A DNA stretch of 64,000 nt, taken from the NCBI GenBank assembly GCA_905147135.1, contig LR990060.1, positions 12,788,001-12,852,000 of the forward strand, given 5' to 3'. Within the stretch, counting starts at the first letter, position 1. Every line of letters starts with the position of its first letter. This DNA is from Blastobasis lacticolella. Taxonomy: Eukaryota > Arthropoda > Insecta > Lepidoptera > Blastobasidae. The translations under genes and the position numbers were made by a program. The notes below the pieces were generated by a model. The model ran no database searches, was not told the origin of the DNA, and saw nothing but the letters and a program-made list of their open reading frames with translations. Positions 10,048 through 21,400 of the stretch are shown here, in pieces.

Positions 10048-13000
10048 CTGGAATGGAATTGATTGGACATTCTCATGTTAATAATAAATAAAGCTTTCTC
10101 TGTCTCATTGAAATCGATTCAGTAGTTTGGCAATAAACTTTTATTTATAATAAATAATATAAATAATTAAATATTATACTGATTAATTTTGTATGAATAC
10201 AAAATTTTAAATTCAAGTCACAATGTCAAACTATAAAACTAAACAACTATACATGATTTTGTAATTAAAGTGGAGTGACCTCGATGACACTGTTAACGGA
10301 CGAACCTGGCCATGATTGGATCATGGTTACATATTCAGTCGCCTGAACGTGCCGGTTTTCTCACGATGGTTACCTCACATAGGTTAGTGTCCAACTACCT
10401 ACATCACTCAGAAAAAGTCATTGGTACATGGCGGTATGGCGGTACCTCTCAACTTTATTATTATTAATTCAATTTATGAAACTGACAGACCATGTAGTTA
10501 GACCATGTAGAGCAAAGGGATTGTGCTATCTACTAGATTAAACGAAAAGGCGAACTATAACATGGGAATGGAATAACCAATGATGGATCTCACCTCACTT
10601 TCTGTCTCCAAAGCCTCCTCGCTCTCCAGAACACTGACAGGAGTGGCTTCAAAAGAAAACGTCAGCCCAACATGCGAGTACTTCTTAACTTCATCCATAA
10701 ACATGTCCCAGGAATACACTTTATCCGGATCACTGCCCATATCCCTGATCTGTGTCGACAGGACATCGTGGTAATACTTCAAAAGCTCATCATAATGCTT
10801 TAACCGCATTTCTTGGGTGGTGCAGGAATATATAAAGCATGAGACATCCAAGACTGGACTGCCGCAACGTGCAAGCTGAAAATCTAACAGAAACGCCTCC
10901 GATGGAGTCTTACTTTCAGTATATTTGTAAAGAAAGTTAGCCATCCAACAGTCGCCATGGGATATGACTCCAGTTTCAAAGGTTTCTTTACAAGCTTGTA
11001 TGCATCTGCTATATTGTTCTGGAACAGCAAATTCTTTTATTTTTTCCGCGTATACTGTGTTGGGATATTCCTTGTCGATGGCATCGATCGCTATCCTGCA
11101 TAGACGGTTCCAGTATCTGCCATACCAGTCCCGGAGTCTTTCGTCGTAATACGTCTCGAAGATAGCCCTTCGGATTCTGTCGTATTCTTCCGGTTGCTGG
11201 TCTCTCATCGCGATTGACATTGCGTGGTATTTGGCGAGGAGTTCCATGGAAACCTTGAAGTGCGCATAGTCTATGCCTTCCTGGCGAATTGCGCTGCCAA
11301 AGTTATCCAAGGAAGCGTCTCCCAGGCATATTAAATCGTTGACACCATCACAGTGCGACAGAAACAGTTTCGGATGGTTCACGAAGGGGTCTTTCATGTT
11401 CTTACTGGCTTGGAATTTGAGAAGAGCTGGTAACACAATTTCGTAGAAATTGATTTCGTTCTTGAAGAACTCGTCGGATCTGAAGGACAAACGCCTACAC
11501 AAATTACTTGGAATGTTCTTGAGGATGATCTGCACATGTTTAGAAGTGCCGTCTTGGGTGTTTCCGTAGACCTTGATTCTCATCAGTTCACTCATGTAGG
11601 CGTCACCCTTGCCCGTCGCGTCACTTACATACTGAAAGTAGAAACGTTTAAAAGATTTACAACACCATGACGTCGATAATAAATCCATGTACTTACAACA
11701 CTGTTAGGAAATGCAAAGAAATGCAGGTGATAGCAAACTTTACTACGTAACAGACATTACTAAACAGCGGATTATATGCATTAACAAAGGGTCAAAATAT
11801 GCATGCAAATAAGCATAAAAAATTGAGTAATGATATGCACTATACTATCAAAATCCCTATTTTATAAACGTTAGTAATTTGAGAGTTATTAAACAATTCC
11901 TTAACATTTAGTTGTTATACAAATTAAAGAGTCATTTTGGTTACAACACATTTTATAGTTTTTATTTTATTATTTTATACAAGTTATAGCTTGAAAATGA
12001 GCTTTAATTGGAAATAGGACCTTTTTTGCCAAAATTCATTGGGGCTTGCCATTGATATTTATCTAAAATAATTTTGCTACGGAGACGGTTACAACAAAAT
12101 GCTATTCTATTTTAATTCTTATTCAGTAAAAGACATTTAATGTCTCAGAGGTTATCCAGATAGGACCTCCAATATCCAAAGACCAGAAAATGGGCTCTCC
12201 TCTTTTGTATTTTAAGCACTGCAAACAACCCACCTATCATGTGTAGTATCATGGCAAAACCCTTCACTAATGTGGAGTGCGCCCAAGTCCAGCTACAAAA
12301 TACATTTTGCCTGCGAATGTGTTCCCCGATCATTGTAATCTGGACGATTTCAAGGCTAGAGTGAATAGGCTGTTCCTAGACAGAAATGCTTCATTTTCAG
12401 CTGCATCGTCACTTATCATCAGGTGAAATGGCGGTAAAAACTACTATTATTTTCAGTGGCTATATAGGTTTTACATCAGCATTTTTCAAATATTACAAGG
12501 TTTAATTTAATAGAAAAAGCATGGACCCCTGACCCTGAAACTTTATAATCAGGATAAGCTAATAGGCTTGTTCTTTCCTTATTTTTTTAATAAACTGGGT
12601 GTGGTAATTAACCTTCATCACACCTAATGGGAAGTGACAATGCAGCCAAAGGTGGAGCATTCCTGTCCAGAAACAGCTTAGCCTTGCAGGATGTAACTAT
12701 ATTAGGTTTTTATTTTTCTTTCTGCTATCAGGCGCTATCTTAATTGGGAACGGTTGTGCGACCATGGTCATATGACAGACGTCACCCGACCAGTAGGAGA
12801 CCTCAAATGGCCCATTGTACGATCATGATCACACAACCGTTGTCAATTAGAACAGTGCCTTAGTTGATAGTGTTATAGAAGCCTGATACATTGATTCTAT
12901 GATCAGGTTGGGTTGATATTTTTCCTAATTGCAACTTTTAAGTTTTAACTATAAATAATAGAGTGTGGTATGAATAACTTACTTCCCAGTGACTAAAAGT

Positions 13001-13099
13001 TAAGTCTTCCTTAAACCACTGACTAAGGGAGTTCGATAGCTTCTCATTTGTGAGTATTGGTGACACATGTAGTAGGCTCTTACTTTCTTCAGAAGTCAT
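9931..13099 (-). CDS. Ecdysteroid-kinase-like protein (EcKL/CHK kinase-like), proximal copy, complete coding region
   Basis: Coding exons on the minus strand are 13099-12983 (39 codons), 11631-10594 (346) and 10047-9931 (38 plus TAA), giving 423 aa; all splices are GT-AG and phase 0. The family (EcKinase, Pfam PF02958) has a choline-kinase-like fold; insect members phosphorylate small hydroxylated substrates such as ecdysteroids at C22, and many are implicated in detoxification. Visible features are the nucleotide-binding lysine in HVQIILKNIP (about residue 77), the glutamate in FFKNEINFY (about 98), the Brenner motif HGDCWMANF (about 264) and the metal-binding DFQ in LLDFQLARCGSPVLDVS (about 289). 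A TTTTCAG acceptor just before ATAAAGCAATG implies a non-coding 5' exon further upstream. The distal copy is a tandem duplicate. Substrate is unknown. Confidence 0.93.
10270..10440 (-). repeat. R1 SINE-like fragment in proximal EcKL intron 2
   Basis: Degenerate copy with GGATCATGGTTACATATTC and CATTGGTACATGGC. It is the main content of that 546-bp intron. Confidence 0.6.
10594..11631 (-). CDS. Proximal EcKL, coding exon 2 (kinase core)
   Basis: Begins after TACTTTCAG at YVSDATGKGDAYMSELMRI and ends ...ALETESE before GTGAGA. It holds all the recognisable catalytic motifs. Unspliced frames extend a little on both sides, but the paralogue diverges exactly at these splice sites. Confidence 0.94.
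12307..12426 (+). pseudogene. Jockey-like RT C-terminal fragment in proximal EcKL intron 1
   Basis: Reads LPANVFPDHCNLDDFKARVN, then RLFLDRNASFSAASSLIIR and TGA. The LPxxVFPxxYNLxxFKxRVNRLFL pattern is the C-terminus of a common lepidopteran non-LTR ORF2. It is antisense to the host gene. Confidence 0.7.
12730..12861. mobile_element. Tiny palindromic MITE (GGCGCTGTC ends), EcKL intron 1
   Basis: The ends are near-inverted (AGGCGCTATCTTAATTGG against AAGGCACTGTTCTAATTG) with internal inverted GGTTGTGCGACCATGGTC. Relatives are at 39199-39292 and 52717-52833. The three copies define a family of about 90-130 bp. The superfamily is not certain. Confidence 0.6.
12983..13099 (-). CDS. Proximal EcKL, coding exon 1
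   Basis: Encodes MTSEESKSLLHVSPILTNEK through TFSHWE, then a GTAAGT donor. Twenty-six of 39 residues equal those of the distal paralogue's exon 1, which confirms the start codon and exon limits. Confidence 0.9.
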
Positions 13100-13199
13100 T
13101 GCTTTATCTGAAAATAACGTTTGTATCACCATAAGTATAGTCCTAGGCGTGTGGCAGATCAGAATGAAATTCCGTAGTGCCCAACCGACCAACCCTTCA

Positions 13200-13842
13200 A
13201 TTCTATACTTATAATTTAAAAATCGAATTTACAGCTAGAAAGGCAGAACTTGATCTTAGATAAGATTAGACAGATTTATAGATAATACTTACTTAGGTAT
13301 TTTTAGTTAAAACTTTTGAAGAAGTTTTCAAGGTTACTTTAAGGTTGGTTACACAGAAATCTAAGTAAATGTATGTATAATTAACATTGTATATAAATAA
13401 TTAGAACAATTTAAATTAACTAACAAGGTGTTTACAAAACAATTTCCAATTCGATTTTTGAATAGTTTTACGCCGATCGAGGTTAGGTTTTTGTTTTTTT
13501 TATTCCTCCTTCAAATCTTGAAAAGATAGGTAAAGAAATACAGTCAATACAGCCATGTATTTAATAACTCGTGGATTACTAATAACTAGGGGAATAGGTA
13601 GAGGTGGATACATAACTAAAAACAACCAGGACTTTTTTTTAAATTCCAACTCACTAGCACACAGAAGCTAGCAGGGAGTTTTCGCCAATCAGTTTTATGC
13701 TACGCAGTTTCTGCGTCACACATGTCGACATGCGACGTTTAGGTACAGAAGGCAGAAATTACCCTGTATACTGTATAGTCTTGGGACCATCTTTGGTTTG
13801 TACGCGCTCCATAGTGATGCTAGCTCACTTTATACTGATAAT
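13200..13842. other. Intergenic region between the two EcKL genes
   Basis: AT-rich region just upstream of the proximal EcKL start. It should include that gene's promoter and non-coding first exon, which I could not place. No repeats recognised until the R2 repeat at 13843. Confidence 0.4.
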
Positions 13843-14104
13843 CGTGGACAAATTCACAAAGCGCCATCTAGCCCCAAACTAAGCAAAGCTTGTACTATGG
13901 GTGCTAGATAACTGATATGCTACTGAAATACTTTTTAAATACATACATTAAGTTATTTATTTATTAATACTTATTATACATAGAACACCCAGACCCGTAA
14001 CAGAAATTAAAATTTATCATTTCAATTTCTGCCCGGCCGGGAATCGACCCGGGACCTCTTGCGTGGCAGACCGGATGTTGACCATTGAACCACTCAGGTC
14101 GTCG
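13843..14104 (-). repeat. R2 SINE-like repeat (tRNA-Gly-like head)
   Basis: On the minus strand the head CCTGAGTGGTTCAATGGTCA...GGTCCCGGGTCGATTCCC resembles tRNA-Gly, followed by GGGCAGAAATTGAAATGATA and a tail with GATGGCGCTTTGTGAATTTG. Five further copies occur in the window. Confidence 0.8.
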
Positions 14105-14956
14105 ATAGTGGGTAAATCTGCAGCATTTAGAATAGAAATGTGCTGGTTCTCTCCTCCTTTGAACTACACCTAGGTTATGGGGTTTAGGTATTAGGTACCG
14201 GTGATATTTTCCTCTGTTGCTCCAAATAGGTAATTTATCAAATTATAAATAATAAAAAAAACAATATTAAAATTTTATTTAATAAAATAAGTGTGACAAT
14301 ATTGAACACTTGATACTGTTTATTGGAACATAATAATAAATACCTATTTAATAGGGTAAAGTGAATGAAAAAAATACATATCACAGATATACCTAGTGAT
14401 TAACAATTACATGTCTACCTATCTATTTAAATATATTTGTGTCTACTACTTTTTTGTGATAAATGTTACTTCTAAAATTAATGTGGGTACATGAAATCCA
14501 TAAATAAATCTTAATATATTTTATTAATTACCTATCATCTTAATTATGTTGGAAAATTGTATGCCTAGGCATATCAAGTGCCATTATCAGGTGGTAGAAC
14601 TCTGTCAAGCCTGAGGAGTCCGCCTGGGGGAGTACCACCGCCTTATCTATTTCACCTGCCAAGCAACAAGCAAGGTTTCAAGGATAAGGTAGCCAGCGCA
14701 ATTACAGGCATGAGGCATTACATCTTAGTCCTCACAGTGACAACGCACCTGCGATTCTGCATTTTTGTTGCCTGGGTATTATCGAAACGCCTTTAAATGC
14801 TTGCTTTTTTATCTCTAGCAACTTACAGCGAGTGTGAAAAGGATAGTTAGCGCACGCGAGCGCTCGTGTGGAGGCGAGCGGTTTCAAAAATAAAGCCCCT
14901 GCAATCTAATCTAAATGCATGAATCGCAGATGTTTTGGGCGACAGTACCGCTTACG

Positions 14957-15198
14957 ATCAGTAGCCGTATTCACAATGGCTCGGAAATCGGATCCGGATA
15001 CGGAATCGACAAAGGACCCCGCAAAAGTTCTTGGGAAAATGTGGTTTCGGTTAATTTTGATGAAATTTTCATATGTTATAGAGAGTAGAGTTTCCGTGGA
15101 ATCTATCGGGATTCTGAATAACAGTTTTCGAATCGATCGACACGGATTCGCCGCTCACGAATTTCGTGTCGAATCGTTCGGAAACGGTTTCGAATCCT
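14957..15198 (+). mobile_element. M1 MITE, opposite orientation
   Basis: Begins CAGTAGCCGTATTCACAATG and ends GGAAACGGTTTCGAATC. It lies about 110 bp beyond the stop of the distal EcKL gene, so it may be within or near its 3' UTR. Confidence 0.8.
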
Positions 15199-15307
15199 TG
15201 TACCGTTATCATAGATATAAAAAATACATATCTACTATTCTAGGCACACAGCATATCCTGCTCATCTCGTCCTAGGTTTAACTAAATACTTGTAAAATTA
15301 TAACTAT

Positions 15308-15424
15308 TCATATGAAGCCATGATCAACAGCATGGACTACATTCCCTGCTTCCCGCAGCCGCCCAGCTTTTGTCTTGATCGGTTCTAACGTCCATAAGTC
15401 GTCTATGTTTCGCTTTTGGCCACA
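15308..15424 (-). CDS. Distal EcKL, last coding exon (short, 3.3 kb downstream)
   Basis: Follows TTTTATTCCAG and encodes 38 residues starting CGQKRNIDDLWTLEPIKTKA, through GRLREAGNVV, ending HAVDHGFI, then TGA. An R1 SINE-like repeat ends about 60 bp upstream of the acceptor and an M1 MITE begins about 110 bp beyond the stop. The match to the proximal last exon in length, phase and sequence is decisive. Confidence 0.9.
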   Translation of the reverse strand, partial: CGQKRNIDDLWTLEPIKTKAGRLREAGNVVHAVDHGFI

Positions 15425-18400
15425 CTGGAATAAAAGTAGCTACATTATTATACAAGTAATGCGCTTATTAATAATAATAAAAATCTTGGCATTAATGTCC
15501 CGGTTGTGCTCTCGCGCACGAGGGCCCGGGGTCCGCCTTGACCATAATCCAGGATTTGGCAGGTCAGCTAATTACAGTGGAGCGACTGCCATCTGACCTC
15601 CATGACCCTGCTACCAGGGGAACCTGACCAGATTGGATCATGGTTACAGATCCAGTCGCCTGAATGTACAGGTTTCATCACTCTTTTTTTCCTTACCGTA
15701 AGAGCATCGGTTAGTATTCAACTAATGTACATAACTCTGAAAATAGTCATTGGTACATGGCCGGAGCGGAATTCGAACCCGGGACCTCTGGCTTACGAGT
15801 CCCCTCCGAAGTAATGCGCTAATTACATTTGACTTAATTCAGAAACAAAAAGCGTGAGAGCAAATCAAAGTGGATTGTATTGCTCATTAAATAAGGTCCA
15901 TTTTTGTATCACGGCTTTTGAAAAGCGGAGCGACACAACATAATACAAGTAATACAAAAATGGACCTTATTCTATGAGCAATACATTACACTTTGATTTG
16001 CTCTCACGCTTTTTGCTTCTGAATTTAGGGCCGATTGTTCAACATAGGTATCAGTCTGATAAGTTATTATGCAACTAAAATAAAATTGTATTATTACTTC
16101 ATAATTGTAAAGGAATATAGTTTGTTTTAATTTGGCAGTGTATTGCTTTATCGGGCAGATAAACTTTATCTGAGAATTGAAAAATCGGCCCTTACTCGAA
16201 TGTAATCAGCGGATAAGGTAGTATAAGATGAATAAAAGGTGGACCGAAGACCTGCGGCTATTGGCTATCTTAGTGGACAACTGAATTTGACATATAATAA
16301 CCTTAAACTACTCTAATTTCGTAGACGCTATAGCCAGTGGCCAACGTAGACGTAGTTGACGTATTGACGTGGGCTTGGTACTCATCCCCACTACGTAGAC
16401 CCTCTGTTGGTCACGACGCGAAGGTTCGAAAGAACGTTTCTCGCTCGAACGATTCGGATGTGGAATGAGCTCCCAGCCAGTGTTTCCTTTGGTATATGAC
16501 ATGGGATCGTTCAAGAGGTATATTTGAGGTCTCTTCAGAGGCGACGCATTGGTGACTCCCCTGGTGTTGCTGACGTCCATAGGCGGCGGTGACCACGCAC
16601 CATCAGGTGGCCCGTTTGCCTGTTTGTATGCGGTATAATATAAAAAAAAGTAGTGTAGAATTATCTAATGTCAAATTCAGTTGCCAATCGAGACAATAGC
16701 CCCGCTGGTAAAGGTTGTGGGTTGGATGCGGAAGTAAGACGTGGTCCGGCCGTTCTCAGGTAGCCAACATGTCACTGTTTGTTTCCTTCCTACTTTCCTA
16801 CCCCTCCTCTTTGTCGATTGAAGGAGATATGTAATGTCCTACTCAATAAATACATTTTGACTTATGTAATAGCATTTTTGGCTATAGGGCGCAAGGCGGG
16901 AAAAAGTCAAAAAATGGCGAGGTTGATTGTTAACCCCTTTGGAGGTACCTACGGGTTTGCCTCTATGATATTAGCCACCTTCTACACACCCGTCAATGGA
17001 AGGGATTGGAGCTGTATTAACCTTTACGACTTGTTTAAGGTTATCTGTATAACTAGGGTCATGTAAGAAAAGACTTGGTGGGTCACGTGGTTCGACTTGC
17101 GCAGTAGACGATTACCTGCGCGAAATCCCCTCTACTGCCATTGGACAAGTCTCTTTTTTCATGACGCGGACTCCGTCTTAAAAAAAAAGATATATGGTCA
17201 CGGGGTGCCAATCGGCTCCCAAGACTGATCAACAATTCTCAGGGACGCAGGGGCTCAGGTGCCCCAGCGGAAGACCATTGCCAACCCCGAACAGAAATCA
17301 AGAAAAGATGACAAAAGTTCTTAGTAGTTAATCCGTTAAATATTGATGCATTCTATTTGATAAGTTGTAACAAGTAACCGTGGCCGTGTTGTGGTACGGC
17401 AGAGTAGAATAGCACCAACCCCTTACACTCATGGGTGTCGTACTAGGTGACTAATGTTTTCGAGACAAAATATCTACAGTATCCATAGGCTGGTAAATGG
17501 GCAGCAGCGTTTTCCATTATTATATTAACAACACTGCGATCTCCAACCCGCCTGCCAAGCATGGCGATTATGGCAATGACCTGTCCTTATTGTGGGAGAG
17601 GCCCTAAGTCTTGCAGTGAACTGTTACGGGCTGTGATAATGATGATGATGATAAACAAAAAACCTGTTTTACAAATATAACAATGGAAAACGCTGCTGTT
17701 CGTTTTCCAGCCTAAAAAGTTTTTACGCCTTGTACGACACCCACGAGTGTAAGAGGTTAGTGCTATTCTACTCTGCCGGACACCACACGGCCTCACAAAA
17801 ATCCTATTCATCCAGTACGAGGATAGATAGCTACTCCTGACATGCATAAGTGTAAATAAGTGTACCAATGTCTGTGAGTTTCCAGTGGCCTTGCTTTGAG
17901 TGCCGGAAGTTGCCTACCTACGTCAATAGTAATTTGGTCACACACTCTGAAAATCATGTCATAGTTTGCGTGACGAACATCGATCATAACAAGCCAACGA
18001 TGATTGAATGATTACTGCAAGCTACATCATATATTTATAGATCTTTATTGAACGCCAGATACGAGCTGACGATACTGAATTATGTTTCGAGAGATTAGAT
18101 ATTTGAATTTTTATTGAGAAATATGATAGGTTCATTTATGATATTAGCATAGAGAATAAATATACTATGTGAAGGCTATGTACAAATATTGGTAAGAATT
18201 ATGATTTCCCTGTTAGAGTATTTAGTAACTGTTATTATAATATCATTATCAGTGCATTATGATTACATTGACAATCACACGCAATAACTCTCATCTATAC
18301 AGGCAGTAACATGATATCTAATGTTTACTTCCATAAATAGTGTTCAGGAAATGATAGCATCATTTGCATTTGAGATTATAGCTATTTACCACCAACCCAT

Positions 18401-21400
18401 TACACTCGTGGGTGTCGTACAAGGTGACTAATGTTTTCGAGGTCAAAGATCTAGAGTCCCCGTAAGCTGATAAACGAGAAGCAGCGTTTTCCATTGTTAT
18501 ATTTACAACTTATGGCAATAACCTCCCCTTTCGTGGGAGAGTCCCTAAGTCTTGCAGTGAATTGTTATGGGATGTGATGATGATATAGAGAATGGTACGC
18601 TTTATATTTCACAAAGGTTTTTCTACCTGAGATTCTTCACGCCAGCTTATAGCTGAAGATTTTCTCACTAAACACTGTCTGAAGTGTTTACAGAAATTGT
18701 GCTGTGCTGTTACAAAGAAAATTACAAAAACAAATGACCTTACCTCACTTTCCGTTTGCATAGCTTCGTCTGCCTCCAGAACGATGGTCGGAGTGGATTC
18801 AAAGGAAAATGCCAGCCCGAAGTGCGAATACTTCTTCACTTCATCCATGAAAGCGTCCCAGGAGTACAGCTTTTCAGGATCACTGCCCATTTCTCTGATC
18901 TGCCTCGATAGGATTCCATGGTAATACTTCAACAGCTCATCATAATGTTTGGCTCTCAGGTCCTGGGTGGTGCAGGCGTATATGAAGAAAGCAACATCTA
19001 AGATCGGACTAGCACATCTTGCTAGCTGGAAATCTATCAGCATAGCCTTAGTGGGAGCCTTACTATCGGAGTATTTGTAAAGGAAGTTGTTGGTCCAAGA
19101 GTCACCGTGAGAAATCACCCCGGTCTCGAAAGTCTCCTTGACGGCTTGTATGCATCTGTCGTATTCTTCGGGGACAGCGAATTTCTTTACTTTCTCCACA
19201 TATATTGTGTTCGGGTATTCCCTTTCCACGGCATCGACGGCGATGCCACAAATGCGTTTCCAGAAACGATTGTACCACCCCCAGAGTCTCTCATGGTAGT
19301 ACGTCTCAATGAGGAGTCGACGAATTCTGTCGAACTCTTTCGGCTGCTGGTCTCTCATCGCGCACGAAATGGCGTGGTATTTAGCCAACGCATCCATGGA
19401 CACTTTGCAGTGAGCGTAATCTATGCCCTCCTGGCGGACTGGACAACCAAAGTTCTCCAAGGAAGCATCTTCCAAACATATAACGTCATGCACACCATCA
19501 GTGTACGTAAGGAACAATTTCGCGTGGTTTGTAAAGGGATCTTTCACGTCCTTGCTTGCTTGGAACCTCAGTAAGGCTGGGAGGACGGTATCGTAGAAAT
19601 TTATCTCGTTTTTGAAGAACTCGTCTGACCGGAATGTGAGACGTCGCGACAGATTTCTCGGTATGTTCTTGAGGATGACCTGCACATGTTTAGCAGTGCC
19701 GGCTGGAGTGTTCCCGTAGATCCTGATTCTCATCAATTCACTCAGATAGGAGTCGCCTTTTCCGGTGTCACTTACGTACTGAAAGTTAGACAGGAAAACT
19801 GATAAGTAGGTTTTTAAAAATCGAGTGGTTACGGTCTCGGCGACGGGCGAGTACAGAGTTACAAGATTGGGAATATTCTGTTTACAAGCGTATTGAAGGG
19901 ACAACGACCTGGACTTTACTCGGCGGGACCCACGGAAAGAAAGAAAGAAAGAAAGAAAGAAAGAAAATATTTATTACAAAGGACGCCACGACATAATAAT
20001 TTACATTTAACACAAAAAAAAAAAATAGTACATAAAACACGGAGACAATTATAGGGTTCCCAGTGGCATTTTTCGTGGGAAGACCAGTGCCGCGGCCTCA
20101 GCCCCGGCTCATGCTGAGTGAGGTCCTTTTGTTGACTGGAGGTGGAACGCCTAGTCGACAGTTTTATGGTATTGTTCTGGTCTAATTATTTAGGTTGTTT
20201 GTTTTTTATTTGAAACAAAATTACATAGCAATGTAATTTTGTTTCAATTGTGTAATTTATATATAGTTTTTGTATAACTTATACATATGAGTTGGGTCGA
20301 GTGTAAGGAGGCTTTGGCTACAGCCAGCGAAACAGTGAAGGAGAAGAAACTCTCCAAACCTCACTGGCCGCCGACATGGCCGTAGTTAACACCACCTTGC
20401 AGAAGACAGCCGACTTCATCACCTAGGAAATTGGTACGCACCAATCACAGATTGAGTTCTAGACGTGACATTGGCCATGTATCCCAATGCAACATCATCC
20501 TGGAGGACCTACAGCCTATCGTCAGGCTTAGATGCAATCAGGAAAGCAGTTACCGCAGCCTATGGACGTTTGCAATACCAGGGGTGTCACTCCCGTGCTG
20601 CCAACCCTAACCTTCATCGAAACGCGTCCAGTAGTTTTGCGTGAAGTACTAATAGTAAAACTAATGTAAAATTAGGTGGTATGGTGGTGGGTTGTGTGTG
20701 TGTGAGGCCATTTAACACCTTAGAATAAAAGTGTACCTAACTCTGATATCAAATTGAAATAAATACCTAATTTAATATGGGTATTGGATATGTCACACAA
20801 TTTATTTATACTTTCTGTAACACTCTGTACAGGCTATTAAGTGAATTATTTGTGCGAGGCCATTCATCACCTTAGAATAAACATGTACCTAACTCTGATA
20901 TCAAATTTATATGAATACCTAATTTAATACGGGCATTGGATATGTCACACCATTTATCTACACTTTCCGTAACACCCTGTACGGGCTATTAAATGAATTA
21001 CCTATTCTAAATAACACACAACTTTTTATCTTAACAGCACAAGGTGCAGTGTAGGTGCTTTCATTTCCAAAGCGGGTTTTGATTTGATCAAACAATATAT
21101 TCACTTTTCACTTGAGAAAAAAAAAAAAACTAAAATAGTGAATGAATAGTAATTTTTATAGCTTGTTTAGACATTTTAAAATATGTATCAATTAAAGTTT
21201 TATCACCTATGATGTTTTCAGCACACTTCACAGTGATATTTTATAAGTATATTAATCAGATCAGAACAAATATGGTAAAGATAAAATGGAAGCTACTGTT
21301 TAGAAAACATACAATGATTAGGTACAGTTAACAGTATATAGACTTACCCAAAGCCAATATAAGATGAGCTAGGCTTGTTTTCTTTATTATTATTATTTTA

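Noticed and set aside
18609..18743. C-terminal extension of the distal EcKL by reading through the donor
   Set aside because: The frame is open, but the sequence diverges from the proximal paralogue exactly at the GT donor and a conserved last exon exists at 15308-15424.
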